Below, piece after piece: positions 8,301-15,645 of a DNA stretch of 20,190 nucleotides; within the stretch, counting starts at the first letter, position 1, and every line of letters begins with the position of its first letter. The position numbers and the translations under genes were made by a program. Source of the stretch: Opitutia bacterium (GTDB taxonomy: Bacteria > Verrucomicrobiota > Verrucomicrobiia > Opitutales > Seribacteraceae); assembly GCA_018646565.1 (NCBI GenBank), contig JABGUO010000214.1:1-20190 (forward strand), in the 5' to 3' direction. A model generated the notes under the pieces. The model saw nothing but the letters and a program-made list of their open reading frames with translations. It searched no databases and had not been told where the DNA came from.

Positions 8301-9565
8301 TAAAATCTGATTTCAATCGTCGCCGTTTTCTTGAGCTCGCTGCCGGAAGCTTTCTTGGGGTTTCCGCGAGCAATAGTTTTGGAACTGCTGGCGGGAAAAG
8401 TGCTTTCCCACTACCCGCCGACCCAGCCAAGCAACTCATCTACCTCTACATGGAGGGCGGGATGAGCCACATCGATACATTTGATCTAAAGACCAGTCAC
8501 GAAAATCAAGGATCGACCAAACCAATTAATACAAATGTCGACGGTATCCGAATATCAAGCCACCTCCCAAACTTGGCAAGGCATGCTGAAAAGTTATGCA
8601 TCGTGAACTCACTCACCTCCACTGCAGGCGACCACGAAAAGGGCAATTATTTCATGCATACCAGTTACCAGCAACGGGCTACCATTCGACATCCTGGAAT
8701 TGGTTCTTGGTATCACAAATTAAAAGGGAAAATAAATCCCACCCTTCCCGCTTCGGTATTTATTGGGAGGGAAAGTCGGTTTCATGGAAGTGGTGGATTT
8801 TTTGAACCCGAGTTTGAGCCGCTCGCAATCAACGAACCCGAATCCGGATTAAAGTACGCAAAAGCATTGGTTGAAAAAACTCGTTTTGATAGGAGACTTA
8901 ATTTGACCAATGATATCGATACCGAATTCCTCAAACGGTATCACTCAAAACCAATCCGGGCCTATGGTCACATGTATGCCGATGCGGTTCGCTTAATGGA
9001 TAGCCCGGATCTAGCGGCTTTTGATATTCACCGAGAAAATGAAAAAATTAAATCTCGTTACGGGACCGAACCCTTCGGACAAGGCTGTCTGCTTGCCCGT
9101 CGCTTAATCGAACAAAATGTTCGCTCAGTTGAAGTCAGCTTCGGGGGCTGGGATACCCACCAAAACAACTTTACCTCCCTACCAGAGCTCTGCCACACTA
9201 TGGATCAGGCTGTAGCCGCCCTGCTTGAGGACTTAGAGCGAGTTGGTAAGCTTAACGACACTGTTGTAGTTTTAACCACCGAATTTGGTCGCACTCCGCA
9301 GATTAACCAGAATGTGGGAAGAGACCATTATCCGCAGGCATTCACCAGCGTTCTCGCAGGAGGAGGATTTAAGGGCGGACATATTCATGGTAAGACTTCC
9401 GAAGGTGCCGAAGAAGTGATTGAGGGTTCGATGACCATTCCTGATTTTAATGCAACCATTGCTCACGCCTTGGGGATTCCTGTCGATCATGTACTCTACA
9501 GCCCCACCGTTCGCCCCTTCACCGTTGCACACAAAGGAAAGCCTCAACTAGGTCTTCTTTCCTAG
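8297..9565 (+). CDS. DUF1501 family protein with Tat signal (sulfatase/phosphatase-fold)
   Basis: The 422-residue protein begins with a twin-arginine signal (NRRRFLELAAG, then a mild hydrophobic stretch to about 26), so it is probably exported folded, perhaps with a bound metal. DUF1501 proteins share the alkaline-phosphatase/sulfatase-like fold. Conserved blocks here are YMEGGMSHIDTFDLK (51-65), GWDTHQNNF (284-292), TEFGRTP (328-334) and GRDHYP (341-346), whose Asp and His residues look like metal ligands. The length is usual for the family. No substrate is established. It is the customary downstream partner of DUF1549/DUF1553 genes in Planctomycetota and Verrucomicrobiota, and here the ATG overlaps that gene's stop by 4 bp, which suggests coupled synthesis and possibly a complex. 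It is the last gene of the train; a 105-bp spacer follows. Confidence 0.92.
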   Translation: MIKSDFNRRRFLELAAGSFLGVSASNSFGTAGGKSAFPLPADPAKQLIYLYMEGGMSHIDTFDLKTSHENQGSTKPINTNVDGIRISSHLPNLARHAEKLCIVNSLTSTAGDHEKGNYFMHTSYQQRATIRHPGIGSWYHKLKGKINPTLPASVFIGRESRFHGSGGFFEPEFEPLAINEPESGLKYAKALVEKTRFDRRLNLTNDIDTEFLKRYHSKPIRAYGHMYADAVRLMDSPDLAAFDIHRENEKIKSRYGTEPFGQGCLLARRLIEQNVRSVEVSFGGWDTHQNNFTSLPELCHTMDQAVAALLEDLERVGKLNDTVVVLTTEFGRTPQINQNVGRDHYPQAFTSVLAGGGFKGGHIHGKTSEGAEEVIEGSMTIPDFNATIAHALGIPVDHVLYSPTVRPFTVAHKGKPQLGLLS

Positions 9566-9592
9566 TAGAATAAAATTTTCTTAAGCTAGTAC

Positions 9593-9598
9593 TATAAT
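9593..9598 (+). promoter_or_regulatory. Candidate -10 box (TATAAT) for the nucleotidyltransferase gene
   Basis: A perfect TATAAT lies in the 105-bp spacer, 72 bp before the ATG at 9671. No good -35 hexamer sits 16-18 bp upstream. In AT-rich DNA such a box can occur by chance, so this is only a candidate. Confidence 0.2.
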
Positions 9599-9623
9599 TT
9601 GTGACTTCTCTGGGTTCACCTAG

Positions 9624-9645
9624 TTGCAGTTGCCAGTAACTGTAA
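9624..9645 (+). other. Small hairpin in the leader of the nucleotidyltransferase gene
   Basis: Arms 9624-9631 and 9638-9645 pair over 8 bp (one G-U) around a 6-nt loop. No T-run follows, so it is not a typical intrinsic terminator. It lies 25 bp before the ATG and downstream of the candidate -10 box, so it would be in the mRNA leader, or at the 3' end of a read-through transcript from the upstream train. No function is assigned. Confidence 0.3.
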
Positions 9646-9670
9646 GAATAACTAAATGTGAGCTATTGCT

Positions 9671-11050
9671 ATGGATATAATTGAAAAAAATAAGACTCGA
9701 ATGGCGCATCTTTCTGAAAATAGTGCTGAACTTTCTAAACAAATAGAGGCACTTGACTGGAATGAACTCAAATCCGCATTGAATGAATGCATCTTTCAAA
9801 AAGAAGAAACGAACTTACCCGCCGAATATTGCCCAGCCTCCTATTTTCCGCTCACACCCGAAAGCACCGAACAAAAAACACTCTATGACAAAGCATTTAA
9901 ACATGGAGAGGTTCTAATTCGTAGTGGAAAGACCGCAGCATTTACAGTCGCGGGCGGACAAGGTACTCGACTTGGGTATGATGGACCTAAGGGAACCTTA
10001 CCAGTTAGCCCCATCAAAAAGAAAACGCTTTTTCAATTGTTCGCCGAACAGATTCTTGGGATGTCTAAACAGTATGAGGTAACCATTCCATGGTATATTA
10101 TGTGTAGTCCTTTAAATCTTGAAGCTACAACCATCCATTTTGAAGAAAATAACTATTACGGACTGGGCAAAGAGAACCTCAACTTCTTTGCCCAGGGCGT
10201 TATGCCCGCAACTGACTTCGATGGAAATTTACTCCTAGCCTCTCAGGACAATCTCGCCCTCTCGCCCAACGGGCACGGCGGTTCCCTAAAAGCGCTGATT
10301 GATTCCGGTTCGATTACCGATATGGCACAGCGTGGCGTTGAACATGTGTCCTATTTCCAGGTGGACAACCCCCTGGTCAGCATAATCAATCCCCTCTTTA
10401 TCGGACTACATGATTTACAGACTTCCGATATGTCCAGCCGCTCACTTACCAAAACCGGACCATTTGAAAAACTGGGTAACTTTGTTTCGACCGGAGACCG
10501 GATTTCAATAATCGAATATTCCGATTTACCTGAGAAAAAAGCCCTTGAAAAAGAAGAGGATGGACGAATCAAATACCGAGCAGGAAGTCCGGCAATTCAT
10601 ATTCTTCGCCGAGATTTTATCGAACAGTTTGCCAGTGGGGAAATTAAACTGCCCTACCATAGAGCGGAAAAAAAAGTCGCACATTTAAACAAAAACGGAG
10701 ATCTTGTAACTCCAGAAAAACCCAATGCCGTTAAATTTGAAACCTTTGTATTCGACGCCCTCCCCTTAGCCAAAAATCCGCTCATTTTAGAAGCGGATCG
10801 ACTCGAAGAATTTTCTCCGGTTAAAAATAAAACAGGAATCGATTCGCTTGAAAGTTCGCGATCTGATCAAAGTAAGCGGGCCAGACGGTGGCTTAAAAAA
10901 GCAGGATACTCTGTCAATGAAGAATCCATCGTTGAGATTAGTCCCAGTACCTTTCCTTCCGCACACGATCTACAGGGTGCTGACCTGCAACAATACGACC
11001 TCGACTCGAAAATCATTTACTTGGGTGACGAAATTCGAGCAGATGAATAA
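9671..11050 (+). CDS. UDPGP type 1 family nucleotidyltransferase (UAP1-like UDP-sugar pyrophosphorylase)
   Basis: This 459-residue cytosolic protein belongs to the eukaryote-like UDP-sugar pyrophosphorylases (UAP1/QRI1 type), which make UDP-GlcNAc, UDP-GalNAc or UDP-Glc from UTP and the sugar 1-phosphate. The nucleotide-binding loop is GGQGTRLGYDGPKG (95-108). Next come LSPNGHGG (197-204), which contacts uridine and sugar, QVDNPL (230-235) with the metal-binding Asp, NAVKFETFVFDAL (352-364) and FSPVKNKTG (381-389) with the phosphate-binding Lys. The length fits UAP1 and there is no GlmU-type left-handed beta-helix acetyltransferase domain. Similar genes occur in other PVC bacteria. It stands alone between the glycan train and a convergent operon whose stop lies 12 bp beyond its own. 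The ATG at 9671 has a weak GAG about 9 nt upstream; another Met lies 10 codons in. UDP-GlcNAc is the likeliest product, but the sugar is not fixed by what I can see. Confidence 0.9.
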   Translation: MDIIEKNKTRMAHLSENSAELSKQIEALDWNELKSALNECIFQKEETNLPAEYCPASYFPLTPESTEQKTLYDKAFKHGEVLIRSGKTAAFTVAGGQGTRLGYDGPKGTLPVSPIKKKTLFQLFAEQILGMSKQYEVTIPWYIMCSPLNLEATTIHFEENNYYGLGKENLNFFAQGVMPATDFDGNLLLASQDNLALSPNGHGGSLKALIDSGSITDMAQRGVEHVSYFQVDNPLVSIINPLFIGLHDLQTSDMSSRSLTKTGPFEKLGNFVSTGDRISIIEYSDLPEKKALEKEEDGRIKYRAGSPAIHILRRDFIEQFASGEIKLPYHRAEKKVAHLNKNGDLVTPEKPNAVKFETFVFDALPLAKNPLILEADRLEEFSPVKNKTGIDSLESSRSDQSKRARRWLKKAGYSVNEESIVEISPSTFPSAHDLQGADLQQYDLDSKIIYLGDEIRADE

Positions 11051-11053
11051 ATA

Positions 11054-11078
11054 TTGGTCCTCTTACCAAAAGAAGGAC
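11054..11078. terminator. Possible weak bidirectional terminator between convergent genes
   Basis: Only 12 bp separate the two convergent stop codons. Two short alternative hairpins can form here: 11054-11058 with 11065-11069, or 11057-11061 with 11074-11078. Each has a 5-bp stem, and there is no clear T-run on either side. Termination in this spot is required by layout more than shown by sequence. Confidence 0.2.
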
Positions 11079-12244
11079 AAGCTTGCCTGCAGATAATCGT
11101 CGTGCTTTACCTGTTCAAGAAAACTGCCGGATCTGGGACTCACCAGAAAATTACCCTCTAAAGTCCATTTCCAGTTTTCATTAATACGCCGAGTTGACTC
11201 AAGGAACGCATTATTCATTCGTCCAGTTTGGTGGTCAAAGATAGTCCCAATCAGTAACTCAAATCCATTTTCATCATTCAATGCCACCCGTGAACCCAGA
11301 AAGGTGGCATTATCCAATCCGCTTCCAGCAAGCTCTTTGCGATCGTCATAAAGGTATTCATAAAGAAAGCCCACATCCATGCCTCTGTGAATATTGGCAA
11401 AAGTGTATTCAAATCCGGTTACTGAAGCCCAGTAGTTTCCATTCAGGTCACTGTGCTTGGATAAGACTTCGGCTTTGAGCAGCCAGTCGCTAATTGTGTA
11501 CTGTATTTCGAGACTGGCTTGCCTGGCCTGTCCATAAACCGGTTTAAGTGTGGTTCCATCTGCATTCTTATACAATCGCGGTTCCCGATCAGTTCCCTCG
11601 AAATAGGATAAAGCCCAATCCAGTTCATCCATGTAGTGAGACCAGCGAAAAGCAGCATCGAGATGATTGTTGCCATTACCGCTGAGATAGCTTGCGGTTT
11701 CCATATTTACAACCGGACTGCCTCGAAACCGCCCGTCAATTCCCGAAAAAGTCCGTTCTCGAAAATAAGGAAGCAGAAATATTTCAAAATTTCCAAATTC
11801 ATTTACATAGGCAATATTGATCATGGGTTGCCCCAATTTATCTTCCCCATCTGGACTCTCCACGAGGTCAGTCTGGTTAATCACATCAACCAAATGCTGG
11901 CTCTCCGTCACTCCCCAAAAAACCTTACTGATCCCTACCCGAAGTTCAATCAGGTCCCAACTACCAAGGAAACTCAGTTCGCGAATATCAACATGGCTAC
12001 GCTTATTATCAAGACTACTGTAGCGCACAAAGGGTTCGAAAGTGAAAACCTTTCTGTCCTCATCCCATGCAATTACGTATTCAGGTTGTATGATAATTGA
12101 TAGGTCCACTCTATCACTGTTTTCATGTGCTCCTTCGTGAAAATAACCCCGGGGTTCAAAAGAGAGTTCACCGGAAAATTCCCCGGAAAATGCTGTCGAC
12201 CAGCAAACCAGGCACAGAATTACAATTGTTTGAAAGGAAACCAA
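11063..12244 (-). CDS. Outer-membrane beta-barrel (porin-like) protein of an MMPL/LolA-like operon
   Basis: The 393-residue product has a signal peptide (hydrophobic core about 6-17, cleavage near AFS at 20) and then alternating polar/aromatic strands throughout, ending in a terminal aromatic segment SLSFFW, the usual C-terminal recognition feature for outer-membrane barrel insertion. I do not recognise a named family; it resembles the porin-like proteins (DUF1302-like in spirit) encoded with MMPL transporters. Translation appears to start at TTG (12244), 2 bp after the LolA-like stop, with an AAAGGG-like element about 10 nt upstream. No ATG lies nearby and the signal peptide begins right at this codon, which supports the choice. 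It is the last gene of a three-gene operon, so it probably supplies the outer-membrane step or receptor for what the transporter and periplasmic protein handle. Barrel nature is well supported; cargo is unknown. Confidence 0.75.
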   Translation of the reverse strand: MVSFQTIVILCLVCWSTAFSGEFSGELSFEPRGYFHEGAHENSDRVDLSIIIQPEYVIAWDEDRKVFTFEPFVRYSSLDNKRSHVDIRELSFLGSWDLIELRVGISKVFWGVTESQHLVDVINQTDLVESPDGEDKLGQPMINIAYVNEFGNFEIFLLPYFRERTFSGIDGRFRGSPVVNMETASYLSGNGNNHLDAAFRWSHYMDELDWALSYFEGTDREPRLYKNADGTTLKPVYGQARQASLEIQYTISDWLLKAEVLSKHSDLNGNYWASVTGFEYTFANIHRGMDVGFLYEYLYDDRKELAGSGLDNATFLGSRVALNDENGFELLIGTIFDHQTGRMNNAFLESTRRINENWKWTLEGNFLVSPRSGSFLEQVKHDDYLQASLSFFW

Positions 12245-12246
12245 TT

Positions 12247-13050
12247 TTATCGTGCCCTTTTCAGGGCATTCTGATCGAAATCCCGTTCCGTAAGATCCTG
12301 TTCGAATTTTATGTTACTCCAAATTAATTGAGTGCTCTTTCCGGACTGATGATTAGTCATCTCCATCCGACTGGAGCGCCATTTTTTATTCGAATATTGC
12401 TTGTAGTCTTCAAAATTCAGGGTTTTCAGTTTTTCCCCTTTTCGGTCATAAAACTCAATCTTACCAACTCGCCAATTCGCTCCATCGACCCATACGACTT
12501 GTTTGGTGTAGCCAGACTTGGGATCTACCGGTACCCGTTCAATCACATGACCCTCCGATCCCATCACCGATTCTTCACGAATGTATTCGTAGCTATACTT
12601 TTCCACTTCCTGACTTGATATGTCTTCATATGCAAATTCGCTGCCCATAAAAGGACCCGATTTGTTATTGGATGAAATTCGTTTTACCCGTTTCAATGCA
12701 GGAAGAAAGAGCCATTGGTCATCCGGTTCAAGTGCGTGAGTGAAACTTAGAAATGCGGTTCCCTTCACATCCCGGGGAGAACTGAAAATAGTCAGTGATT
12801 TATCGCCATCTCCATCGACTTCGAGAGATTTGATGGTCATACGCCGGATGGACTCCTGTCCCTGCTTGTTTCGTAGTGTCATGGTTGCCTCGGAGACTTG
12901 ATTGACAAAACCCTCATCTTCCCGATCGATTTGTCGGGCCACCCAAAGCCCTCTTTCCTCCTTCGGAACCGTCTCCTGACCCATAGCTCCGGTACCTGAA
13001 AAAGAAAAGACCACAAGAGCGAGGATAATGTTTAACTGAAATAATTTCAT
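12247..13050 (-). CDS. LolA-like periplasmic protein (outer membrane lipoprotein-sorting family)
   Basis: The 267-residue protein has a signal peptide (about residues 1-24, cleavage near GAMG-Q) and a body typical of the LolA-like, outer-membrane lipoprotein-sorting proteins that accompany MMPL transporters. Diagnostic stretches are FSSPRDVKGTAFLSF (89-103), DQWLFLPALKRVKRI (111-125) and KSGPFMGSEFAYEDI (130-144). LolA folds are half-barrels with a hydrophobic cavity that carries an acyl chain across the periplasm. This member is longer than the classical LolA and lacks LolCDE partners here. The ATG overlaps the transporter stop in an ATGA junction on the minus strand, and the barrel gene begins 2 bp after its TAA. 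The arrangement suggests it shuttles a lipid, lipoprotein or other hydrophobic molecule between transporter and outer membrane. It is not a canonical LolA, so the cargo need not be lipoprotein. Confidence 0.85.
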   Translation of the reverse strand: MKLFQLNIILALVVFSFSGTGAMGQETVPKEERGLWVARQIDREDEGFVNQVSEATMTLRNKQGQESIRRMTIKSLEVDGDGDKSLTIFSSPRDVKGTAFLSFTHALEPDDQWLFLPALKRVKRISSNNKSGPFMGSEFAYEDISSQEVEKYSYEYIREESVMGSEGHVIERVPVDPKSGYTKQVVWVDGANWRVGKIEFYDRKGEKLKTLNFEDYKQYSNKKWRSSRMEMTNHQSGKSTQLIWSNIKFEQDLTERDFDQNALKRAR

Positions 13051-15389
13051 TGCGTGTTCGATTTTGATTGTTTGTTCGAAATTGTTTTTTTATCCCCGCT
13101 CAAGCTTAACACGGCGGGAAGGAGGGTAAAGTCAATCAAAAGAGCCAAAGCAATCGTCAGGGCAGAAAGTGCACCCAAAATATAATTCATCTTAAATTCT
13201 GACAACATCAGCACGGCAAACCCAATTACTAAGATTGCGCTGGTCACGACCAAGGCACCTCCGACATTCTCGAAAGCGTATTGAACCGATTCATCCACCC
13301 CAAGCCCCTTCTCTCGTCTGGCTAAATTGAATTTGGTCAGAAAATGAACCGAATCATCCACCACAATCCCCAAAGTGACTGATCCCACGATCGCAATAGT
13401 GAACCCCGCCTCGCCCACAAATATTGACCATACGCCGTACCCCAGGATGATTGGGACCAGGTTAGGAATAAGAGAAAGAAGTCCGTATTTCACGCTACCC
13501 AAAGCCACCATCATAACCACTGTAATTAATCCAAAGGCCAGAAGCGTACCTTTAAACATGGCGACCACATTACGATGTGAAATATGGCTGAACATAATAA
13601 CAGGGGAACTTGCGAGTGTGTGCATACTTTCCGGACAATTCTTCTTCAGCCAATTCTCAGCCCTGGTCACTATTTCAATTATTTCCGAAGTGGTCACAAA
13701 TCCAAGGTTGGCAGTCATTCTGGTGGAGGATTTATCGACATCGACCTGGTTATTTAAATCCAAACCGTACGGCAAACTCATTTCATAAAGTAGAAGATAT
13801 TGAGCGGCCAGATCACGGGCTTCCGGAAGTTTGTAATAAGATTCCTCATCCGCATGCATATTCTTATTCAGCCTTTTGAATACATCCGTGATACTGTTTA
13901 CATGGGTGACCATAGGCTCATTACGTAAGAAATTGGCAAATTCTTCCACTTTTTTTAGAAAAGCGGGGTCTGCGATCCCCTGGGACTCTCCCGAACTGAG
14001 ATCAAAATTAATCTGATAAATCCCGGTTAGATTTTTCATGGTGTAGTCCGAATCGATTCGGAAGTTATTGTCCTTCGAGAAGTATCCAATAAACTCATCA
14101 TTCAATTCAATCTTGGGAATTTGTAAGCCGATCAGGATAGTCGCGATCGAACTGATAATTGCAATTGATTTTCTACGACCGGTTACCCATGAACCAACAT
14201 GTGTTCCCCATGGGTTAGAAATTTTATTGGATTTCCTCACTTTCAAGGGGAGGAGCGTGATCATTGCCGGTAAAACGGTAACCGATAAGATAAAAGCCAT
14301 GGCTACCCCCACCGAGGTTATGTTACCTAAATCATGAAAAGGAGGAGTGTCCGAAAAATTGAGGGATAAAAATCCCACAATTGTGGTGGCACTGGTAAGA
14401 AAAACCGGTTTCAGGTTTACCCGCAAACCCTCCACGACCGCATCACGCTTGGTATTTCCCTTTTGCAGAACCACCAGAATGGATTTCAAAATATGAATCG
14501 AATCTGCAATCGCCAGGGTCATAATTACCACTGGAGCAATTGAGGAGGGCGGTGTGATTGGGGTTCCCATCCAACCCGCAAAACCCATACCGCCAATGAT
14601 AGATAGCAGCATTACAATAAAAGTGGCAAAGACCGCTGATATCGAGCGAAGAAGAACAAGCATTATTAAGATTATTACTCCATACATCGCAGGAGTCAGT
14701 GTGGTCATATCCTTCACTCCCGCTTCATTGAAAGCATTGTTCAACATCGTGTCTCCGGAAAGATGAACTTCATGTCCGGGGTACTTTTTCTTAAACACAT
14801 CCACAAGCTTGCGGGCCTCCGCCACTGCCTCGGGAATTTCCATTGAATGCTTACCCGGGAAAGTCATAAACACATTGACCGAGGTAACACTCGCATCCGC
14901 ATTGATTGATAATCCATTGAGCAAAGGTTCGTTTAATGCAATCTCCCTTAACTTTTCATAGGACACCTTATTTTTAAGATCCGATAATTCTTCCGGAGTA
15001 ACCAGATCCTTGACAATTAAATCATCCCCTTCCGCATAGGTGTGTTGAAAGTTGGTAATTGAATCTACCCTCCTTGAGTAAGGCAACTGCCATGCCTGTT
15101 CGGTTAAAAAATGAATGCCAGACAATGTATTCTTTTTAAACACATTTCCATCCTTTGGGGTGACGACAAATAATGCAGAATCGTCTTTGCTGTATACATT
15201 TTGTAACTTTTCGAAGGCCAAGCGCTGGGGATTGTCCTCCCCAAAAAAATAACGGTAGTCACTGCTTATGGTTATAAACTGTCCGCCGTAGCCAAGCCCC
15301 AAGGCTAAAAGAACTCCGCATGTAATAAAAACAATTGGATATTGAGTTACCCATTCCGCCCACCGTTTAGAAAATGTCTCTTTTTTCAT
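13047..15389 (-). CDS. MMPL/RND-superfamily transporter (12 TM, two SSD-like halves)
   Basis: The 780-residue protein has the duplicated MMPL layout: one TM helix (16-36), a periplasmic loop (about 40-230), five TM helices (about 233-380), then TM7 (406-424), a second large loop (about 430-605) and five final helices (612-760). Equivalent charged motifs lie in TM4 (ADSIH, 295-299) and TM10 (VVDDSVH, 676-682); such buried Asp residues are likely proton-relay sites. Relatives export lipids, hopanoids, mycolates or lipoprotein-like cargo. I chose the ATG at 15389 because MKKETF is a normal MMPL start. A TTG five codons upstream (15404) is the rival, and it has a better ribosome-binding site (AGAGGA, 9 nt away). 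It heads a three-gene operon; its stop overlaps the LolA-like start by 4 bp. Direction and cargo of transport are inferred only from the family and neighbours. Confidence 0.9.
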   Translation of the reverse strand: MKKETFSKRWAEWVTQYPIVFITCGVLLALGLGYGGQFITISSDYRYFFGEDNPQRLAFEKLQNVYSKDDSALFVVTPKDGNVFKKNTLSGIHFLTEQAWQLPYSRRVDSITNFQHTYAEGDDLIVKDLVTPEELSDLKNKVSYEKLREIALNEPLLNGLSINADASVTSVNVFMTFPGKHSMEIPEAVAEARKLVDVFKKKYPGHEVHLSGDTMLNNAFNEAGVKDMTTLTPAMYGVIILIMLVLLRSISAVFATFIVMLLSIIGGMGFAGWMGTPITPPSSIAPVVIMTLAIADSIHILKSILVVLQKGNTKRDAVVEGLRVNLKPVFLTSATTIVGFLSLNFSDTPPFHDLGNITSVGVAMAFILSVTVLPAMITLLPLKVRKSNKISNPWGTHVGSWVTGRRKSIAIISSIATILIGLQIPKIELNDEFIGYFSKDNNFRIDSDYTMKNLTGIYQINFDLSSGESQGIADPAFLKKVEEFANFLRNEPMVTHVNSITDVFKRLNKNMHADEESYYKLPEARDLAAQYLLLYEMSLPYGLDLNNQVDVDKSSTRMTANLGFVTTSEIIEIVTRAENWLKKNCPESMHTLASSPVIMFSHISHRNVVAMFKGTLLAFGLITVVMMVALGSVKYGLLSLIPNLVPIILGYGVWSIFVGEAGFTIAIVGSVTLGIVVDDSVHFLTKFNLARREKGLGVDESVQYAFENVGGALVVTSAILVIGFAVLMLSEFKMNYILGALSALTIALALLIDFTLLPAVLSLSGDKKTISNKQSKSNTQ

Positions 15390-15413
15390 GCTTTTAAGAC
15401 ACAAGGCAGATAA

Positions 15414-15419
15414 TCCTCT
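15414..15419 (-). promoter_or_regulatory. Shine-Dalgarno-like AGAGGA favouring the TTG start of the MMPL gene
   Basis: On the minus strand AGAGGA lies 9 nt before the TTG at 15404 and 24 nt before the ATG at 15389. It is the best SD-like site near any start in this window and is the main argument for the longer 785-residue MMPL product. Confidence 0.35.
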
Positions 15420-15425
15420 ACTGCG

Positions 15426-15447
15426 ATTATATTAACTGTCTTGTCAA
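15426..15447 (-). promoter_or_regulatory. Candidate promoter elements for the MMPL operon
   Basis: On the minus strand a perfect TTGACA (15447-15442) is followed by a perfect TATAAT (15431-15426), but the spacer is only 10 bp, too short for a standard sigma-70 promoter. The TATAAT alone would place a start near 15419, about 15-30 nt before the alternative start codons. The -10 box is plausible; the pair as a unit is doubtful. Confidence 0.3.
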
Positions 15448-15520
15448 AGAATTGGAGGGGATTAGGGTATAGCGAATTCAGTTTTGCAGACATTGTGTTA
15501 GTGAATCATCATATTTGGTC

Positions 15521-15568
15521 TTTAATTTCGACCCAACCTACGCGGATGTAGGGACGGGTCAAATTGAA
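15521..15568. repeat. Long imperfect hairpin, REP/BIME-like, in the divergent spacer
   Basis: Nested pairing is visible: an outer AT-rich stem (15521-15528 with 15561-15568, 8 pairs, one G-U), a bulged C at 15529, a middle stem (15530-15534 with 15556-15560), a small internal loop, an inner stem (15537-15541 with 15548-15552) and a 6-nt loop. GTAG reads on the plus strand at 15548-15551 and on the minus strand at 15541-15538, the tetranucleotide typical of REP elements mobilised by RAYT transposases. It is far more GC-rich than its flanks. Only one copy is in the window, so its repeat nature is inferred. Confidence 0.45.
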
Positions 15569-15610
15569 TAAACATCATTCATGAAAGAATAACTTTTCCA
15601 TCCCATTGAG

Positions 15611-15638
15611 TTGCCAGATTTTCAAAATAATCTAATAA
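15611..15638 (+). promoter_or_regulatory. Weak candidate promoter immediately before the alpha/beta-hydrolase
   Basis: TTGCCA (15611-15616) and TAATAA (15633-15638) are spaced by 16 bp. If used, transcription would begin at or next to the ATG at 15646, giving a nearly leaderless mRNA, which would agree with the absence of any ribosome-binding site there. Matches to consensus are partial. Confidence 0.2.
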
Positions 15639-15645
15639 AATATTT

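Noticed and set aside
11636..12100. 154-codon open frame on the plus strand opposite the beta-barrel gene
   Set aside because: It is wholly antisense to a gene with signal peptide and barrel pattern, has no recognisable domain, and its composition looks like a mirrored coding frame.
13375..13788. 137-codon plus-strand frame opposite the MMPL gene
   Set aside because: Antisense shadow of conserved TM segments; no independent evidence.
15426..15447. TTGACA plus TATAAT read as a strong sigma-70 promoter
   Set aside because: Both hexamers are perfect, but the 10-bp spacer is far from the usual 16-18 bp; kept only as low-confidence elements.
15521..15568. The spacer hairpin as an intrinsic terminator
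   Set aside because: It lies between divergent genes, where neither transcript ends, and its flanks form part of the stem instead of a clean T-run.
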